Below, piece by piece: positions 35,935 to 44,572 of a stretch of 64,000 nt of DNA. The notes under the pieces are model-generated. The model was not told the origin of the DNA and did no database searches. It saw only the letters and a list, made by a program, of their open reading frames with translations. Positions within the stretch are counted from its first letter, which is position 1, and each line of letters starts with the position of its first letter. The translations under genes and the position numbers were made by a program. This stretch comes from Alcanivorax nanhaiticus (GTDB lineage Bacteria; Pseudomonadota; Gammaproteobacteria; Pseudomonadales; Alcanivoracaceae): the NCBI RefSeq assembly GCF_000756665.1, contig NZ_ARXV01000003.1, forward strand, positions 124,001 to 188,000, written 5' to 3'.

Positions 35935-37194
35935 ATGATTAAAGAGGGAGTCATTGGGCTATCTGGCATTGCAGCAGGGCGCTCGCGTTACCTGCGTGCA
36001 GCGACTGCTATCAGTCAGTTGATTGCGTTGTATGCGGCGTCAGGGGCCCGTGACCGCTCTGAAACCCATCACCGTGGGGCTGAGATTCTCACCCGTCTAT
36101 GTCGACGTAATGGGGGCTTTTGGGTCAAGGCTGCCCAGTTTTTCAGTTGCCGCCCGGATGTATTACCCCGCGAATATATCGAGGCCTTCCAACAGCTACA
36201 AAATGATGCCCAGCCGGTGCCCTTCACCGCTGTCACAAAGGTACTGGCCCGCGCCTGGGGCAAGAATTGGCGTGAGCGTTTTCTCTGGATTCAGGAGGAA
36301 CCGGTTGCGGTGGCCTCTATTGCGCAGGTTCACAGGGCGCGCCTGATCGATGGCCAGGAGGTGGCGATCAAGGTCAGACTGCCCAAGGTGCAACGCCTGT
36401 TTCTGCAGGATGCGAAAGTGTTTCGCGCGCTGTCTGCGATTGCCGCTCCCCGGTTTCGTGAGTTTGATCTGCGCCAGGCAGTGGAGCAACTGTTGACGAT
36501 GACGGCCATCGAACTGGATTTTCGGAACGAGGCCGCCAACATGTTGCGTTTTGCTCGCCAACCGCATGCGCCCCGTATTCGTATTCCCGAATTGATCAAG
36601 CCCCTGAGTAGTGAGCGAATTCTCGTGACCAGCTGGGAAGGGGAAACACGCTTGAGAGATTACCTGGATGATCATCGTGATCAGGCTGCCGATCTGTTGG
36701 GGGTGCTGCTGACCAGTTATCTCCAGCAAGTGACCCGCTTTGGGATTTATCAGGCCGATCCTCACCCAGGCAATTTCCTGGTCAACGACCAGGGACAAGT
36801 GGTCATTCTTGATTTTGGGGCCATCGGTATCCTCACCCCGGATGAGGTTCGCCGTTACTCCCGGCTGCTTTACGGCATCATGGGCTTTGAGGGTCAGGTT
36901 GATATTGGTGAGCTTTTCGTTCAGGCGGGTTTTAAAGGAGGGTCACCGGAGACCTTGAAAGCACTTGCTCTATTTGTGCTGACCGATCAGATGCGCCAGC
37001 AGGGACCGGTTGCGGCGATGGGGGAGCTGATGGAGCGCTTCAGGGAAGAGAGAATCTCCATCCCGGATTCGTACATCGGTATCTCTCGGGTGCTGATTAC
37101 TCTGGGAGGTTTCCTGATGAGCTATGACGTGCCGTTTGACTGGACTCCACCTGAGCAGCGAACGGGTGCCGCCAGGCAGGTGGAGCCTGAATAG
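35935..37194 (+). CDS. UbiB/ABC1-family atypical kinase-like protein (copy 2)
   Basis: A 419-residue ABC1-family protein, shorter than UbiB because it lacks the C-terminal membrane pair. Motifs are VASIAQVHRARL, VAIKVRLPK (lysine), YQADPHPGNF and ILDFGAIG. The usual KxGQ motif is altered to WVKAAQFF, keeping Lys and Gln but with Ala in place of Gly. The ATP-binding residues look intact. The target is unknown, and it is only distantly related to the copy at 29830. The start ATG 35935 is plausible but lacks a strong ribosome site. The stop lies at the base of a hairpin shared with the convergent lipase gene. Confidence 0.82.
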   Translation: MIKEGVIGLSGIAAGRSRYLRAATAISQLIALYAASGARDRSETHHRGAEILTRLCRRNGGFWVKAAQFFSCRPDVLPREYIEAFQQLQNDAQPVPFTAVTKVLARAWGKNWRERFLWIQEEPVAVASIAQVHRARLIDGQEVAIKVRLPKVQRLFLQDAKVFRALSAIAAPRFREFDLRQAVEQLLTMTAIELDFRNEAANMLRFARQPHAPRIRIPELIKPLSSERILVTSWEGETRLRDYLDDHRDQAADLLGVLLTSYLQQVTRFGIYQADPHPGNFLVNDQGQVVILDFGAIGILTPDEVRRYSRLLYGIMGFEGQVDIGELFVQAGFKGGSPETLKALALFVLTDQMRQQGPVAAMGELMERFREERISIPDSYIGISRVLITLGGFLMSYDVPFDWTPPEQRTGAARQVEPE

Positions 37195-37218
37195 CCCACA
37201 AGGCCTCAGGATTGTGGG
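37195..37218. terminator. Hairpin spanning the stops of two convergent genes
   Basis: CCCACAA and TTGTGGG pair across a ten-base loop in the 11-base gap and into the end of the lipase gene. It has no long T-run, so termination is only probable. Confidence 0.45.
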
Positions 37219-38171
37219 TTGCCAGTTTCCAGCCAGAAGGTGCGGAACAGATCAGCTGTTTTCCCGGGGGCTTCGGTCATTGGTAAATGACCGATGTTAT
37301 CGAGAATCGCGGAGCGGGCGTTGGGAAGCGCTTCCAGGAAGACATTTACATTGTCGACGCCCAACAAGCGGTCTTTCTGGCCCCACACGATCAAGGCCGG
37401 GGTGGTAAGCGCTTGTAGTTTTCCGCTACCTTCCAGGTTCATGCCCGGGTCATCATTCAGCTGCGCAAAGATGGCTTCTGCGACAGGGGCATTGTCTGCT
37501 TTCTCCTGGCCCATGATATCGATGAAGAAATCTGGCATGTAGGGCGGATCTTCCATTGCCCATTCCAGAGTGGTGTTGAATTCATCCGGGCTGGAGGGGA
37601 TCAATGGATTGTCTTCCGCATTGTCCAGTAGCTTGCGAAATTCCGGTGTTTGCCGTGTCAGGCCGGCTGAGTCGATCAGTCCCATGGATTTAACACGTTC
37701 AGGGGCCTGGCTGGCCATTTCAAGAGTGATGGCTCCCCCCATGGAATTGCCTGCCACGTGGAACTGCTCAATTCCCAGTGTGTCCATCAGCGCCAGCAAT
37801 CGCTTGGCCTGTGAGGCCATGCGATAGTCCAGATCAATGTCGCGGGTAGTTTTGCCGTGGCCAGGCAAATCGGGAACCACAAAGTAGAATTCATCTTCCA
37901 GGTCACCAGCAAAACGCAGCCAGTTGCTGGCGTCAGCGCCAAACCCATGAATCAGAAGCACCACTGGTTTGTCCACGTTGCCCTCAGAGGTGAGCAGTGA
38001 CCATTCTATGCCGTCTGGTGTGACTGTCTGCTGTTGAGTTAATCCCGCCCGTGATTTTTCCAGATTCAGGCCAAACTCATAGGCCTGTTGAGCCGGGTTT
38101 TCGCAGCCACTAAGGGCAATCAGCGACAGGGAGGCCAGCAAGCTGACGATTAAACGGTATGAAAATCTCAT
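37206..38171 (-). CDS. Alpha/beta-hydrolase lipoprotein (lipase/esterase)
   Basis: A 321-residue alpha/beta hydrolase with a lipoprotein signal (MRFSYRLIVSLLASLSLIALSGC would be cut before Cys at lipobox LSGC). It is therefore membrane-attached and likely periplasmic or surface-facing. The oxyanion region is HGFGADASNW, the nucleophile elbow GNSMGG, the acid lies around VWGQKDRLLGVDN, and the histidine is in NIGHLPM. HGFG and GNSMGG are typical of lipases such as P. aeruginosa PA2949 and family V lipases. ATG 38171 is preferred because it starts the signal peptide; ATG 38189 is six codons further upstream. Lipid or ester scavenging would fit a hydrocarbon-using marine bacterium. Confidence 0.88.
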   Translation of the reverse strand: MRFSYRLIVSLLASLSLIALSGCENPAQQAYEFGLNLEKSRAGLTQQQTVTPDGIEWSLLTSEGNVDKPVVLLIHGFGADASNWLRFAGDLEDEFYFVVPDLPGHGKTTRDIDLDYRMASQAKRLLALMDTLGIEQFHVAGNSMGGAITLEMASQAPERVKSMGLIDSAGLTRQTPEFRKLLDNAEDNPLIPSSPDEFNTTLEWAMEDPPYMPDFFIDIMGQEKADNAPVAEAIFAQLNDDPGMNLEGSGKLQALTTPALIVWGQKDRLLGVDNVNVFLEALPNARSAILDNIGHLPMTEAPGKTADLFRTFWLETGNPQS

Positions 38172-38276
38172 AAGCGCGACTCGATCCATCGGTGTGCAGG
38201 CAATTTTGAGAAGGTATTGTAATGAGCTTCAGGGTGCCAGATGCGCCAATTTACGGCAAAACATCGGGGAGGGCTG

Positions 38277-39125
38277 TCACTTCTTGCCTTTCAAATTCCA
38301 GACCCCGGCGGCCACAATCAACAGGGTACCCAGAATGGTAGTGATCACCAGCGTTTCACCCCAGAACATCCAGCCGAGCAGGGCGGCCCAGACAACTGCT
38401 GAATAGTTGTAGACACCGACCTGTCCAGGGCTGGCCATCTGGTAGGCATTGGTCATGGCAAACTGGCCGCCGGTGGCAACCAGCCCGATCCCCATCAGCC
38501 AAAGGTAATCGGTACCGCTGGGGAGGGTGTCTACCCAGAGTAGAGGAATCGCGGAGAACAACGAGGCAAATAAAGCAAAATAGAACACCACTCGTTGGGC
38601 CGGTTCAGTGACGGCCATGCGCCGAATGCTGACTTTGGCAATGCTCATGATGGCGGCGCCGGCCAATGCTACCCACATGACAGGATCAATGCTGCCGGTG
38701 CCGGCCCTCATGATGATAGCCACACCTACGAACCCCACCAGAATCGCCACCCAGGTGCGAGTGCGGATGGTTTCTCTCAACCATAACCAGCCCACCACGG
38801 GAAGGAAGAACGGAACCGTCATCTTTACCAGTACCGCTTCTGCCAGAGCGATATGGCCAATGGTATAGAAGAAACAGAACATGGCTGAAACGCCAGTAAA
38901 AGCACGGATCAGGTGAAGATGCAGATTGGCAGTTTTGAGCTGACCGAAGCCACCTCGATGCATGATGATAGGTAACAGAAACAACAGCCCGAAGAGGTTA
39001 CGGGCAAACACGATCACCTCGGTATCAAGGTGATCGGAGAGATTCTTGATCATGGCGGCCATGATGGCCAGCAGACCTTCGCCCAGAACCAGCAGCAAGG
39101 CGCCTTTTAGCGGTTGGTCATTCAC
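38277..39125 (-). CDS. DMT-superfamily (EamA) transporter
   Basis: A 282-residue inner-membrane protein with about ten hydrophobic helices arranged as two EamA repeats (about residues 8-133 and 147-275). Examples are ALLLVLGEGLLAIMAAMI near the start and ALLGWMFWGETLVITTILG near the end, with the EAVLVKMTVPFFLPVVGWLW helix in the first repeat. Such proteins export or exchange metabolites; the substrate cannot be told from sequence. It begins three bases after the rimO stop, so it is in an operon with rimO. The N-terminus is short and polar, consistent with a cytoplasmic start. Confidence 0.9.
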   Translation of the reverse strand: MNDQPLKGALLLVLGEGLLAIMAAMIKNLSDHLDTEVIVFARNLFGLLFLLPIIMHRGGFGQLKTANLHLHLIRAFTGVSAMFCFFYTIGHIALAEAVLVKMTVPFFLPVVGWLWLRETIRTRTWVAILVGFVGVAIIMRAGTGSIDPVMWVALAGAAIMSIAKVSIRRMAVTEPAQRVVFYFALFASLFSAIPLLWVDTLPSGTDYLWLMGIGLVATGGQFAMTNAYQMASPGQVGVYNYSAVVWAALLGWMFWGETLVITTILGTLLIVAAGVWNLKGKK

Positions 39126-39128
39126 GCG

Positions 39129-40466
39129 TCAGGCATTACCCGGTACCGGAGTACCCCAGAGATCATGCTCATCGGCATGCTCAATTTTTACCTGCAATCG
39201 CTGGCCCGGCTTGAGATCGGTTTCGCCGTTCAGGTAAACGAGACCGTCAATCTCGGGTGCATCGGCTTTGGACCGGGCGATAGCGCCTTCCTCGTCCACT
39301 TCATCCACCAATACTTCGAGCGTCTTGCCGATCTTCTTTTGCAGCTTGTCCGCGCTGATGCGGGCCTGCACGTTCATGAAGCGCTCGCGGCGCTCTTCAG
39401 CAATGTCCGGGTCCACCGGGTCGGGCAGGGCGTTGGCAGGGGCACCGTCTACCGGGGAATAGGTGAAACAGCCCACCCGATCCAGCTGTGCTTCCTCCAG
39501 CCAGTCCAGAAGCATTTCGAAATCGTCATCGGTTTCACCGGGGAAGCCCGTGATGAACGTGCTGCGTAGCGTGATATCCGGGCAGATTTCGCGCCAGCGG
39601 CGGATTCGCTCAAGCGTATTTTCTGCATGAGCGGGGCGTTTCATGGCTTTCAGGACCGATTGGCTGGCGTGCTGGAACGGGATATCCAGGTAAGGAAGGA
39701 TATGGCCCTCGGCCATCATCGGGATGATGTCGTCTACATGAGGGTAGGGGTACACATAGTGCAGCCGCACCCACGCACCCATTTGGCCAAGCGCCTGACA
39801 CATTTCCAGCATGCGGGTTTTTACCGGCATACCCTGCCAGAAACCGGTCTGGTATTTGCGATCCACGCCGTAGGCGCTGGTGTCCTGGCTGATAACCAAC
39901 AGTTCCTGAACTCCAGCTTTCACCAGGCGATCCGCCTCATCGAGCACATCGCCGATGGGGCGGGAATCCAGCTTGCCACGCATGGATGGGATAATGCAGA
40001 AGCTGCACTTATGGTTGCAGCCCTCTGAAATCTTCAGATACGCATAGTGACGGGGTGTCAGCTTGATACCCTGCGGGGGCACCAGATCCAGGAAGGGGTC
40101 GTGGTCCTGGCTGGGCGGAATGACTTCATGCACCGCACTCACAACCTGCTCATACTGCTGGGGACCACTGACGGAAAGCACAGAGGGGTGCACCTTGCGG
40201 ATGGTGTCTTCCTCTACGCCCATGCAGCCGGTGACGATCACCTTGCCGTTTTCGTTCAATGCTTCGCCGATGGCATCCAGCGATTCTGCCTTGGCGTCAT
40301 CAATGAATCCGCAGGTATTAACGACCACCACATCGGCATCGTCATAGCTGGGGGTCACCTGATAGCCTTCGGTGCGTAGCTGGGTGAGAATGCGTTCTGA
40401 GTCCACCAGGGCCTTGGGGCATCCCAGGCTGATGAAACCGACTTTACCGGATTTGTTGCCGGACAT
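39129..40466 (-). CDS. rimO: Ribosomal protein S12 methylthiotransferase RimO
   Basis: A 445-residue radical-SAM enzyme that adds a methylthio group to an aspartate of ribosomal protein S12. The N-terminal UPF0004 domain carries three cluster-binding cysteines (SLGCPKA, NTCGFID, TGCMGV). The radical-SAM motif is CNHKCSFC (C-x3-C-x2-C). A C-terminal TRAM domain ends the protein (about 380-440). RimO phrases such as [13 protein letters not shown] and [14 protein letters not shown] distinguish it from MiaB. Length is typical (441 in E. coli). It needs two iron-sulfur clusters. It is followed by the DMT transporter gene on the same transcript. Confidence 0.96.
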   Translation of the reverse strand: MSGNKSGKVGFISLGCPKALVDSERILTQLRTEGYQVTPSYDDADVVVVNTCGFIDDAKAESLDAIGEALNENGKVIVTGCMGVEEDTIRKVHPSVLSVSGPQQYEQVVSAVHEVIPPSQDHDPFLDLVPPQGIKLTPRHYAYLKISEGCNHKCSFCIIPSMRGKLDSRPIGDVLDEADRLVKAGVQELLVISQDTSAYGVDRKYQTGFWQGMPVKTRMLEMCQALGQMGAWVRLHYVYPYPHVDDIIPMMAEGHILPYLDIPFQHASQSVLKAMKRPAHAENTLERIRRWREICPDITLRSTFITGFPGETDDDFEMLLDWLEEAQLDRVGCFTYSPVDGAPANALPDPVDPDIAEERRERFMNVQARISADKLQKKIGKTLEVLVDEVDEEGAIARSKADAPEIDGLVYLNGETDLKPGQRLQVKIEHADEHDLWGTPVPGNA

Positions 40467-40643
40467 AATGCACCTCTCGGTTGGCTAACGTGGTCGCTGG
40501 CGGGCTGGGTGTCAGGTAGTGGGGGCGCAATTCTACCGGTGTCGGGGTTTTGAAGCCATGCCTGTGATGCGAAGGGCTGTTCGGGGCTGGATCATCGCCA
40601 TTTGGCGGTTTCCCAGGCGTGAATCACGGTTTAGGAGGTCAGA

Positions 40644-41153
40644 ATGCGCTGTTTTATCGGGGTACCTGTCACCGGGGAGCTTGCCAGTACAAGTGCTGTG
40701 CTTGCGAACGGATTGCCCGCTGCGACTCCAGTCCGTAATTTGCACATGACCCTGGCATTTCTGGGCAACTGTCGCCCTGAGCAGCTGGAACTGCTGAATT
40801 CCGAGCTGGCGCAATTGGCGCAGCAGAGCTCGCCCTTTGCAATGTATTTCACCCAGTGCGAGCCGTTCCCTGCCAGTGAAGGCCCGTTCCTTGCGCTGAC
40901 CGGCGAGCCGAGCGCAGCCTTATCCCATTTGCATCAGCAATTGAATGAGCGGCTGGCAGGGCTCGGTTTTGAGCGGGAATCCCGCCGGTTTCGTCCACAC
41001 ATCACACTTGCGAAACCCGGCCATGCCCAGCCGACAAAGACCGGGGAATGGCTCCTCGCGGTCGATACTTTGTGGCTCTATGAAAGTCAGTTGGACGCGA
41101 ATGGCCGGCCAACATATACATCCTTGTCACTGTTCCCGTTTTCTTGCCCTTGA
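40644..41153 (+). CDS. thpR: RNA 2',3'-cyclic phosphodiesterase (2H family)
   Basis: A 169-residue 2H phosphoesterase (formerly LigT). It opens 2',3'-cyclic phosphates on RNA ends and in vitro can join tRNA halves. The two catalytic HxT motifs are HMT in NLHMTLAFLG (near residue 35) and HIT in RPHITLAKP (near residue 118). The start is supported by a near-perfect ribosome site AGGAGGT. It lies alone between rimO (divergent) and a MITE-like element. The true substrate in cells is unsettled for this family. Confidence 0.92.
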   Translation: MRCFIGVPVTGELASTSAVLANGLPAATPVRNLHMTLAFLGNCRPEQLELLNSELAQLAQQSSPFAMYFTQCEPFPASEGPFLALTGEPSAALSHLHQQLNERLAGLGFERESRRFRPHITLAKPGHAQPTKTGEWLLAVDTLWLYESQLDANGRPTYTSLSLFPFSCP

Positions 41154-41195
41154 AAATGTCAGACTAAATCGGTGTTATGAGCTCTCTATTGCGTC

Positions 41196-41462
41196 AGGGC
41201 CTGTTAACACTACCGGGATGGCACCTGTTGAGCCCCCAAAGCCGCCAATCTAGGCATGAGGAGTGATGGTTGGTTTCTCCAAATGAATGACGAATAACGA
41301 CGAGTGGCGGCTTTTGGGGCTCAACCCGGAGGGCTGATCCCTTTTTCCGCCCAGCAGAGCCAGCCGTTGTTAATGTAGAATGACTACACCACACACCGGC
41401 TGACACTACTGGACGAAAAAATGCATTCAGCAGGAGCCATCCCGGTAGTGTTAACAGGCCCT
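41196..41462. mobile_element. MITE-like element with nested inverted repeats
   Basis: Perfect 26-base inverted ends lie at 41196-41221 (AGGGCCTGTTAACACTACCG...) and 41437-41462, and pairing continues imperfectly for about ten further bases. Inside is a second inverted pair, 41228-41247 and 41305-41324, matching at 19 of 20 positions. The element is 267 bases long, has no coding capacity of its own, and sits between thpR and the PEBP-family gene. No clear target-site duplication is visible. A near copy of the outer end (13 of 14 bases) stands alone at 49193-49206. Confidence 0.65.
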
Positions 41463-41477
41463 CACAGGAGTCATCCC

Positions 41478-42104
41478 ATGCAGCTAGTCAGCAGCAGTCT
41501 GACCGACCAGCAAGCCATTGATACCCGGTATGCGTTTGCGGTGATCGACCCGGAAAATCACGTTGCCTTGTCCGAGAATCTTAATCCTCACCTGGCATGG
41601 ACTGGTGCACCAGAAGGCACGCGCTCTTTTGCGGTGGTGGTGCATGATCCTGATGTGCCCAGTGCTGGGGATGATGTGAATCAGGAGGGACGGGAAGTCC
41701 CTGAATCCCTGCCGCGCGTGGATTTTTATCACTGGACGCTGTTTGATATCCCGGTGGATCAAAGCAGTGTGGAAGAGGGGGCTTACTGTAGCGGCATTAC
41801 CCCCCGTGGCAAGCCCGGTCCAGATGCAGGTAACAACCTTCGTCATGGTAAAAATGACTATACCGGCTGGTTTGCCGGTGATGCCGATATGGGCGGGGAT
41901 TACTTTGGCTATGACGGCCCGTGTCCGCCCTGGAATGACAGCATCATTCACCGTTATATCTTTACGGTTTATGCGCTGGATGTGGAAAAATTGCCGGTTG
42001 GAGAGGATTTCAGCGGCGCCGGGTTGGCGGAGCTGATCAAGGCTCATGCACTGGATTCTGCTAGTCTTACAGGCACCTATACCCTCAATCCGAGACTGGC
42101 ATAG
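41478..42104 (+). CDS. YbhB/YbcL-family (PEBP) protein
   Basis: A 208-residue protein of the phosphatidylethanolamine-binding protein/Raf-kinase-inhibitor-like family. Family phrases are NLNPHLAWTGAPEGTRSFAV, VVHDPDVP, FYHWTLFDIP and YDGPCPPWNDSIIHRYIF (the ligand-site histidine motif). Bacterial function is unknown; a ligand-binding role is likely. The start ATG 41478 has AGGAG upstream. A longer in-frame start at 41421 lies inside the neighbouring MITE-like element and is rejected. It has a terminator just past the stop. The insert with GDADMGGDYFGYD before the conserved motif makes it somewhat longer than E. coli YbhB (158). Confidence 0.88.
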   Translation: MQLVSSSLTDQQAIDTRYAFAVIDPENHVALSENLNPHLAWTGAPEGTRSFAVVVHDPDVPSAGDDVNQEGREVPESLPRVDFYHWTLFDIPVDQSSVEEGAYCSGITPRGKPGPDAGNNLRHGKNDYTGWFAGDADMGGDYFGYDGPCPPWNDSIIHRYIFTVYALDVEKLPVGEDFSGAGLAELIKAHALDSASLTGTYTLNPRLA

Positions 42105-42121
42105 GGGATGAATAGCGACAT

Positions 42122-42152
42122 AAAAAAGGCCGCTCATTTGAGCGGCCTTTTC
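42122..42152. terminator. Terminator between PEBP gene and tRNA-Pro
   Basis: AAAAGGCCGCTCA pairs with TGAGCGGCCTTTT with a short loop. It can serve both the plus-strand PEBP gene and the minus-strand tRNA-Pro. Confidence 0.85.
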
Positions 42153-42155
42153 AAT

Positions 42156-42232
42156 TGGTCGGAATAGCAGGATTCGAACCTGCGACCCCTACGTCCCGAA
42201 CGTAGTGCTCTACCAGGCTGAGCTATATTCCG
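42156..42232 (-). tRNA. tRNA-Pro (CGG)
   Basis: Read on the minus strand, acceptor CGGAATA pairs with TATTCCG, followed by A and encoded CCA (77 bases). The anticodon stem CTACG/CGTAG holds loop TTCGGGA with anticodon CGG. The D arm GCTCAGCCTGGTAGAGC and T-arm GGTTCGAATCC are standard. Confidence 0.96.
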
Positions 42233-42379
42233 GATCTAGTGCTGGCGCATTCTAGCAGCGAAATCTGAAAATGCCATACCTAAATAGGCTCTCGGCTGCT
42301 GTTTGTCGATAATATGGCCAACCGGCTCATCTGAAGGCAGAATGCGCCTCCCTCGTACCCGGACACCGGAGTTTCCGGC

Positions 42380-43495
42380 ATGCATGAACTGACACACCCC
42401 TGGGGAAGCCTGACCCTGTACCGCTGGCCGCGCCGCCGGAATGAGACGCTTCAGGCCTGGGACAATGCAGACCGATATCTCCTCAATACCCTTAATGAAC
42501 GTGGCGGGGAGGCTGATGAGACCCTGGTGATCAACGATAGCCACGGAGCCCTTGCTCTGGCTGCTGCGCAGCGCGGAACGGTGCTGACCAGCGGCGATTC
42601 CTGGCTGGCGTATCACAATATTGGCAAGAATGCTGTCGAAAATGGCCTCTCCACAATCCCCCATTGCTGGCCAGGAGAAAGCCTGTCCTCTGCGCCTGCC
42701 CAAGTGATCATGCGGGTTCCCAAATCGCTTGCCCTGTTGGAATCCCAACTCGCCTGGCTTAGCGCGCAGCTGGTTGAAGGAACCCCGGTATGGCTCAGTG
42801 GGATGGACAAGCATCTTCCCAGGCAGCTGGTGCCCTTGATGGAAAAATACCTGGGAAACGGTCGGGCCGAATATGGATGGAAAAAGGCTCGCCTTTTCAG
42901 CGCAACAGCACCAGGCAAGGAGCTGACTGAATCACCTTATCCAACTTCGGTGGATTCTCCATTGGGGCCGTTGCGGGTTGATGCCGGGGTGTTTTCTCAG
43001 CAGCAGCTGGATATTGGCGCTCGTTGTTTCCTGGAGCATCTGCCAGAAACTCTTGCACCTGCAGCGCGGGTGGTGGATCTAGGCTGTGGTAACGGCGTTA
43101 TCGGGCTGGCGATGCTGGAGAAAATCCCGGACGCTCATGTGACGTTCTGCGATGAATCCTGGTTGGCGTTGCAAAGTGCCCGCCACAATGTGGAGACCTG
43201 CCAGCCGGATGCAAACGTGGTATTTCACCACGGCGACGGCCTTGAAGGCCTGGAGATGCGGTTTGACTGTATCCTGCTGAATCCCCCGTTTCATGATGGT
43301 CATACGGTGGGAGACCATGTAGCGCGTCGATTATTCAGGCAGGCCAGCAAGCGGTTGGCAGAGGGAGGAGAGTTGCGGGTCATCGGCAATCGCCACCTGG
43401 GTTATCACAAGGTGTTGGGGCGCTTGTTCGTGGAAGTTGAGGTAGTGGGGAGCAACAGCAAGTTTGTTGTGCTTTCCTGCCGTAACCCCAAATAG
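42380..43495 (+). CDS. rlmG: 23S rRNA guanine methyltransferase, RlmG type
   Basis: A 371-residue two-domain methyltransferase. The N-terminal half is a degenerate methyltransferase fold (VINDSHGALALAAA, GDSWLAYHNIGKN). The C-terminal half is the active MTS-type domain with motif I VVDLGCGNGVIGLAML and the catalytic NPPFHDGH. This architecture is shared by RlmG (23S m2G1835) and RsmC (16S m2G1207). The length (RlmG about 378, RsmC about 343) and the N-terminal NDSHGAL pattern favour RlmG. The start ATG has only a weak ribosome site (CCGGA). It is a single gene beside tRNA-Pro. Confidence 0.82.
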   Translation: MHELTHPWGSLTLYRWPRRRNETLQAWDNADRYLLNTLNERGGEADETLVINDSHGALALAAAQRGTVLTSGDSWLAYHNIGKNAVENGLSTIPHCWPGESLSSAPAQVIMRVPKSLALLESQLAWLSAQLVEGTPVWLSGMDKHLPRQLVPLMEKYLGNGRAEYGWKKARLFSATAPGKELTESPYPTSVDSPLGPLRVDAGVFSQQQLDIGARCFLEHLPETLAPAARVVDLGCGNGVIGLAMLEKIPDAHVTFCDESWLALQSARHNVETCQPDANVVFHHGDGLEGLEMRFDCILLNPPFHDGHTVGDHVARRLFRQASKRLAEGGELRVIGNRHLGYHKVLGRLFVEVEVVGSNSKFVVLSCRNPK

Positions 43496-43551
43496 CATGG
43501 CCTATGGGTATGCCCCGAGAGGGAAATGGCCTCTCATGAAGAGTCGACATA

Positions 43552-43575
43552 TCGCGGCGGAACCGCCGCTCCCAC
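43552..43575. repeat. REP-like palindrome (copy 3)
   Basis: A single 24-base unit of the family at 3563 and 24315, here with the perfect internal stem GCGGCG-GAAC-CGCCGC followed by TCCCAC. A fragment GACCGCGAAAG follows close by. It lies between convergent rlmG and mtnC. Confidence 0.7.
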
Positions 43576-43680
43576 TGGTACGACCGCGAAAGTCCTTTCA
43601 GAAGGCTCAGGTGTTGTGGTGTCCCCGCCACTTCATCCTGGGCTGCTTCCCGGCATAGAAGCTTTCAAAATTGGAAGGGC

Positions 43681-44361
43681 TTACTGAGGCAGCCTGATCT
43701 CGTCGAAGCTGGTCACGACCGGGTGTTTGCTGCTGCCTTGGCTGCCTTCACGGTCCACCCGGATGGTGTTGAAGCCTGCCTCAGCGGCAGCGTCCAGTTC
43801 GGCTTCTATATCGGACAAGAACAGCAGATTCTCAGCGGGCAGGCCGATGGCATTCTGGATATTACGATAGCTCTGTGCTGCCTGCTTATGGCCTGAGGTC
43901 GTGTCAAAGTAACCGCTGAACAGGTTTGTCAGATCGCCGCCATCGCTATACCCAAAGAACAGTTTCTGGGCAGGGATGGAGCCAGAGGAATAGACATACA
44001 GATCCAGCCCTTGTTGTTTCCAGTTTTGTAAGGCGTTTGCTGTGTCGGCATAGAGGTGAGCAGTATAGTCACCATTCTGATAACCGTGTTTCCAGATCAT
44101 TCCCTGCAGTGATTTGAGGGGAGTGGCTTTGCGGTCTTCGGAGATCCATTGCTGGAACAGAGCGCTGGCTTGTTCTGGAGTTTCCAGTGTTTGTCCGCTT
44201 TCCGCCTCTGCGGCGCGCACTTGTTCGCGAACGGCCTGATCATCCCACTGTGCGGCAAGAAAGCCCGGGAAGGCCTGGGCGGCGTAGGGGAACAACACTT
44301 CCTTGACAAAGGAAATGCTGCTGGTGGTGCCTTCGATATCAGTGATGATTGCCTTGATCAT
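43681..44361 (-). CDS. mtnC: Enolase-phosphatase E1
   Basis: A 226-residue HAD-superfamily enzyme of methionine salvage. It enolises and dephosphorylates diketomethylthiopentyl-1-phosphate to the acireductone used by MtnD. HAD motif I is TDIEGTTS (Asp8, Glu10), motif II is VYSSGSIPAQKL, the lysine is in TSGHKQ and motif IV is FLSDIEAELDAA. Length fits MtnC. ATG 44361 is preferred over GTG 44376 because GGACAGG precedes it and the family starts with IKAIITDIEG. It is the last gene of mtnA-B-D-C, separated from mtnD by about 210 bases that contain a heptamer inverted repeat. Confidence 0.94.
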   Translation of the reverse strand: MIKAIITDIEGTTSSISFVKEVLFPYAAQAFPGFLAAQWDDQAVREQVRAAEAESGQTLETPEQASALFQQWISEDRKATPLKSLQGMIWKHGYQNGDYTAHLYADTANALQNWKQQGLDLYVYSSGSIPAQKLFFGYSDGGDLTNLFSGYFDTTSGHKQAAQSYRNIQNAIGLPAENLLFLSDIEAELDAAAEAGFNTIRVDREGSQGSSKHPVVTSFDEIRLPQ

Positions 44362-44410
44362 GATCCTGTCCGTCACTGCTGTTACGTGGGTAGAGAGCGA
44401 TGAAATGCCG

Positions 44411-44518
44411 GTAGCGAGGTACGAGTTTCGAGTAACGAAAACCTGAAATCACTTTTCCTTCAGGCTGTGACAGGTTTTGCTCTTCGAAACTCGAAACTCG
44501 AAACTCGAAACTCGAAAC
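44411..44518. repeat. Inverted pair of 7-bp-period repeats inside the mtn operon
   Basis: The left arm at 44411-44438 has four heptamers of the type GTTTCGA (GTAGCGA, GGTACGA, GTTTCGA, GTAACGA). The right arm at 44484-44518 has five exact TCGAAAC units. The arms are complementary. The spacer itself holds CCTGAA/TTCAGG and AAACCTG/CAGGTTT pairs. It lies between mtnD and mtnC, so it may act as an intra-operon stem. Confidence 0.85.
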
Positions 44519-44572
44519 TCGCGTCTATTGGTTTATCACTTGCAGGCATAGCCTGAAGGGCACAGAGGCTCC

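Noticed and set aside
41421-41477. Upstream start extending the PEBP-family gene by 19 codons
   Set aside because: These codons lie inside the MITE-like inverted repeat. ATG 41478 has a proper AGGAG site and matches the family start.
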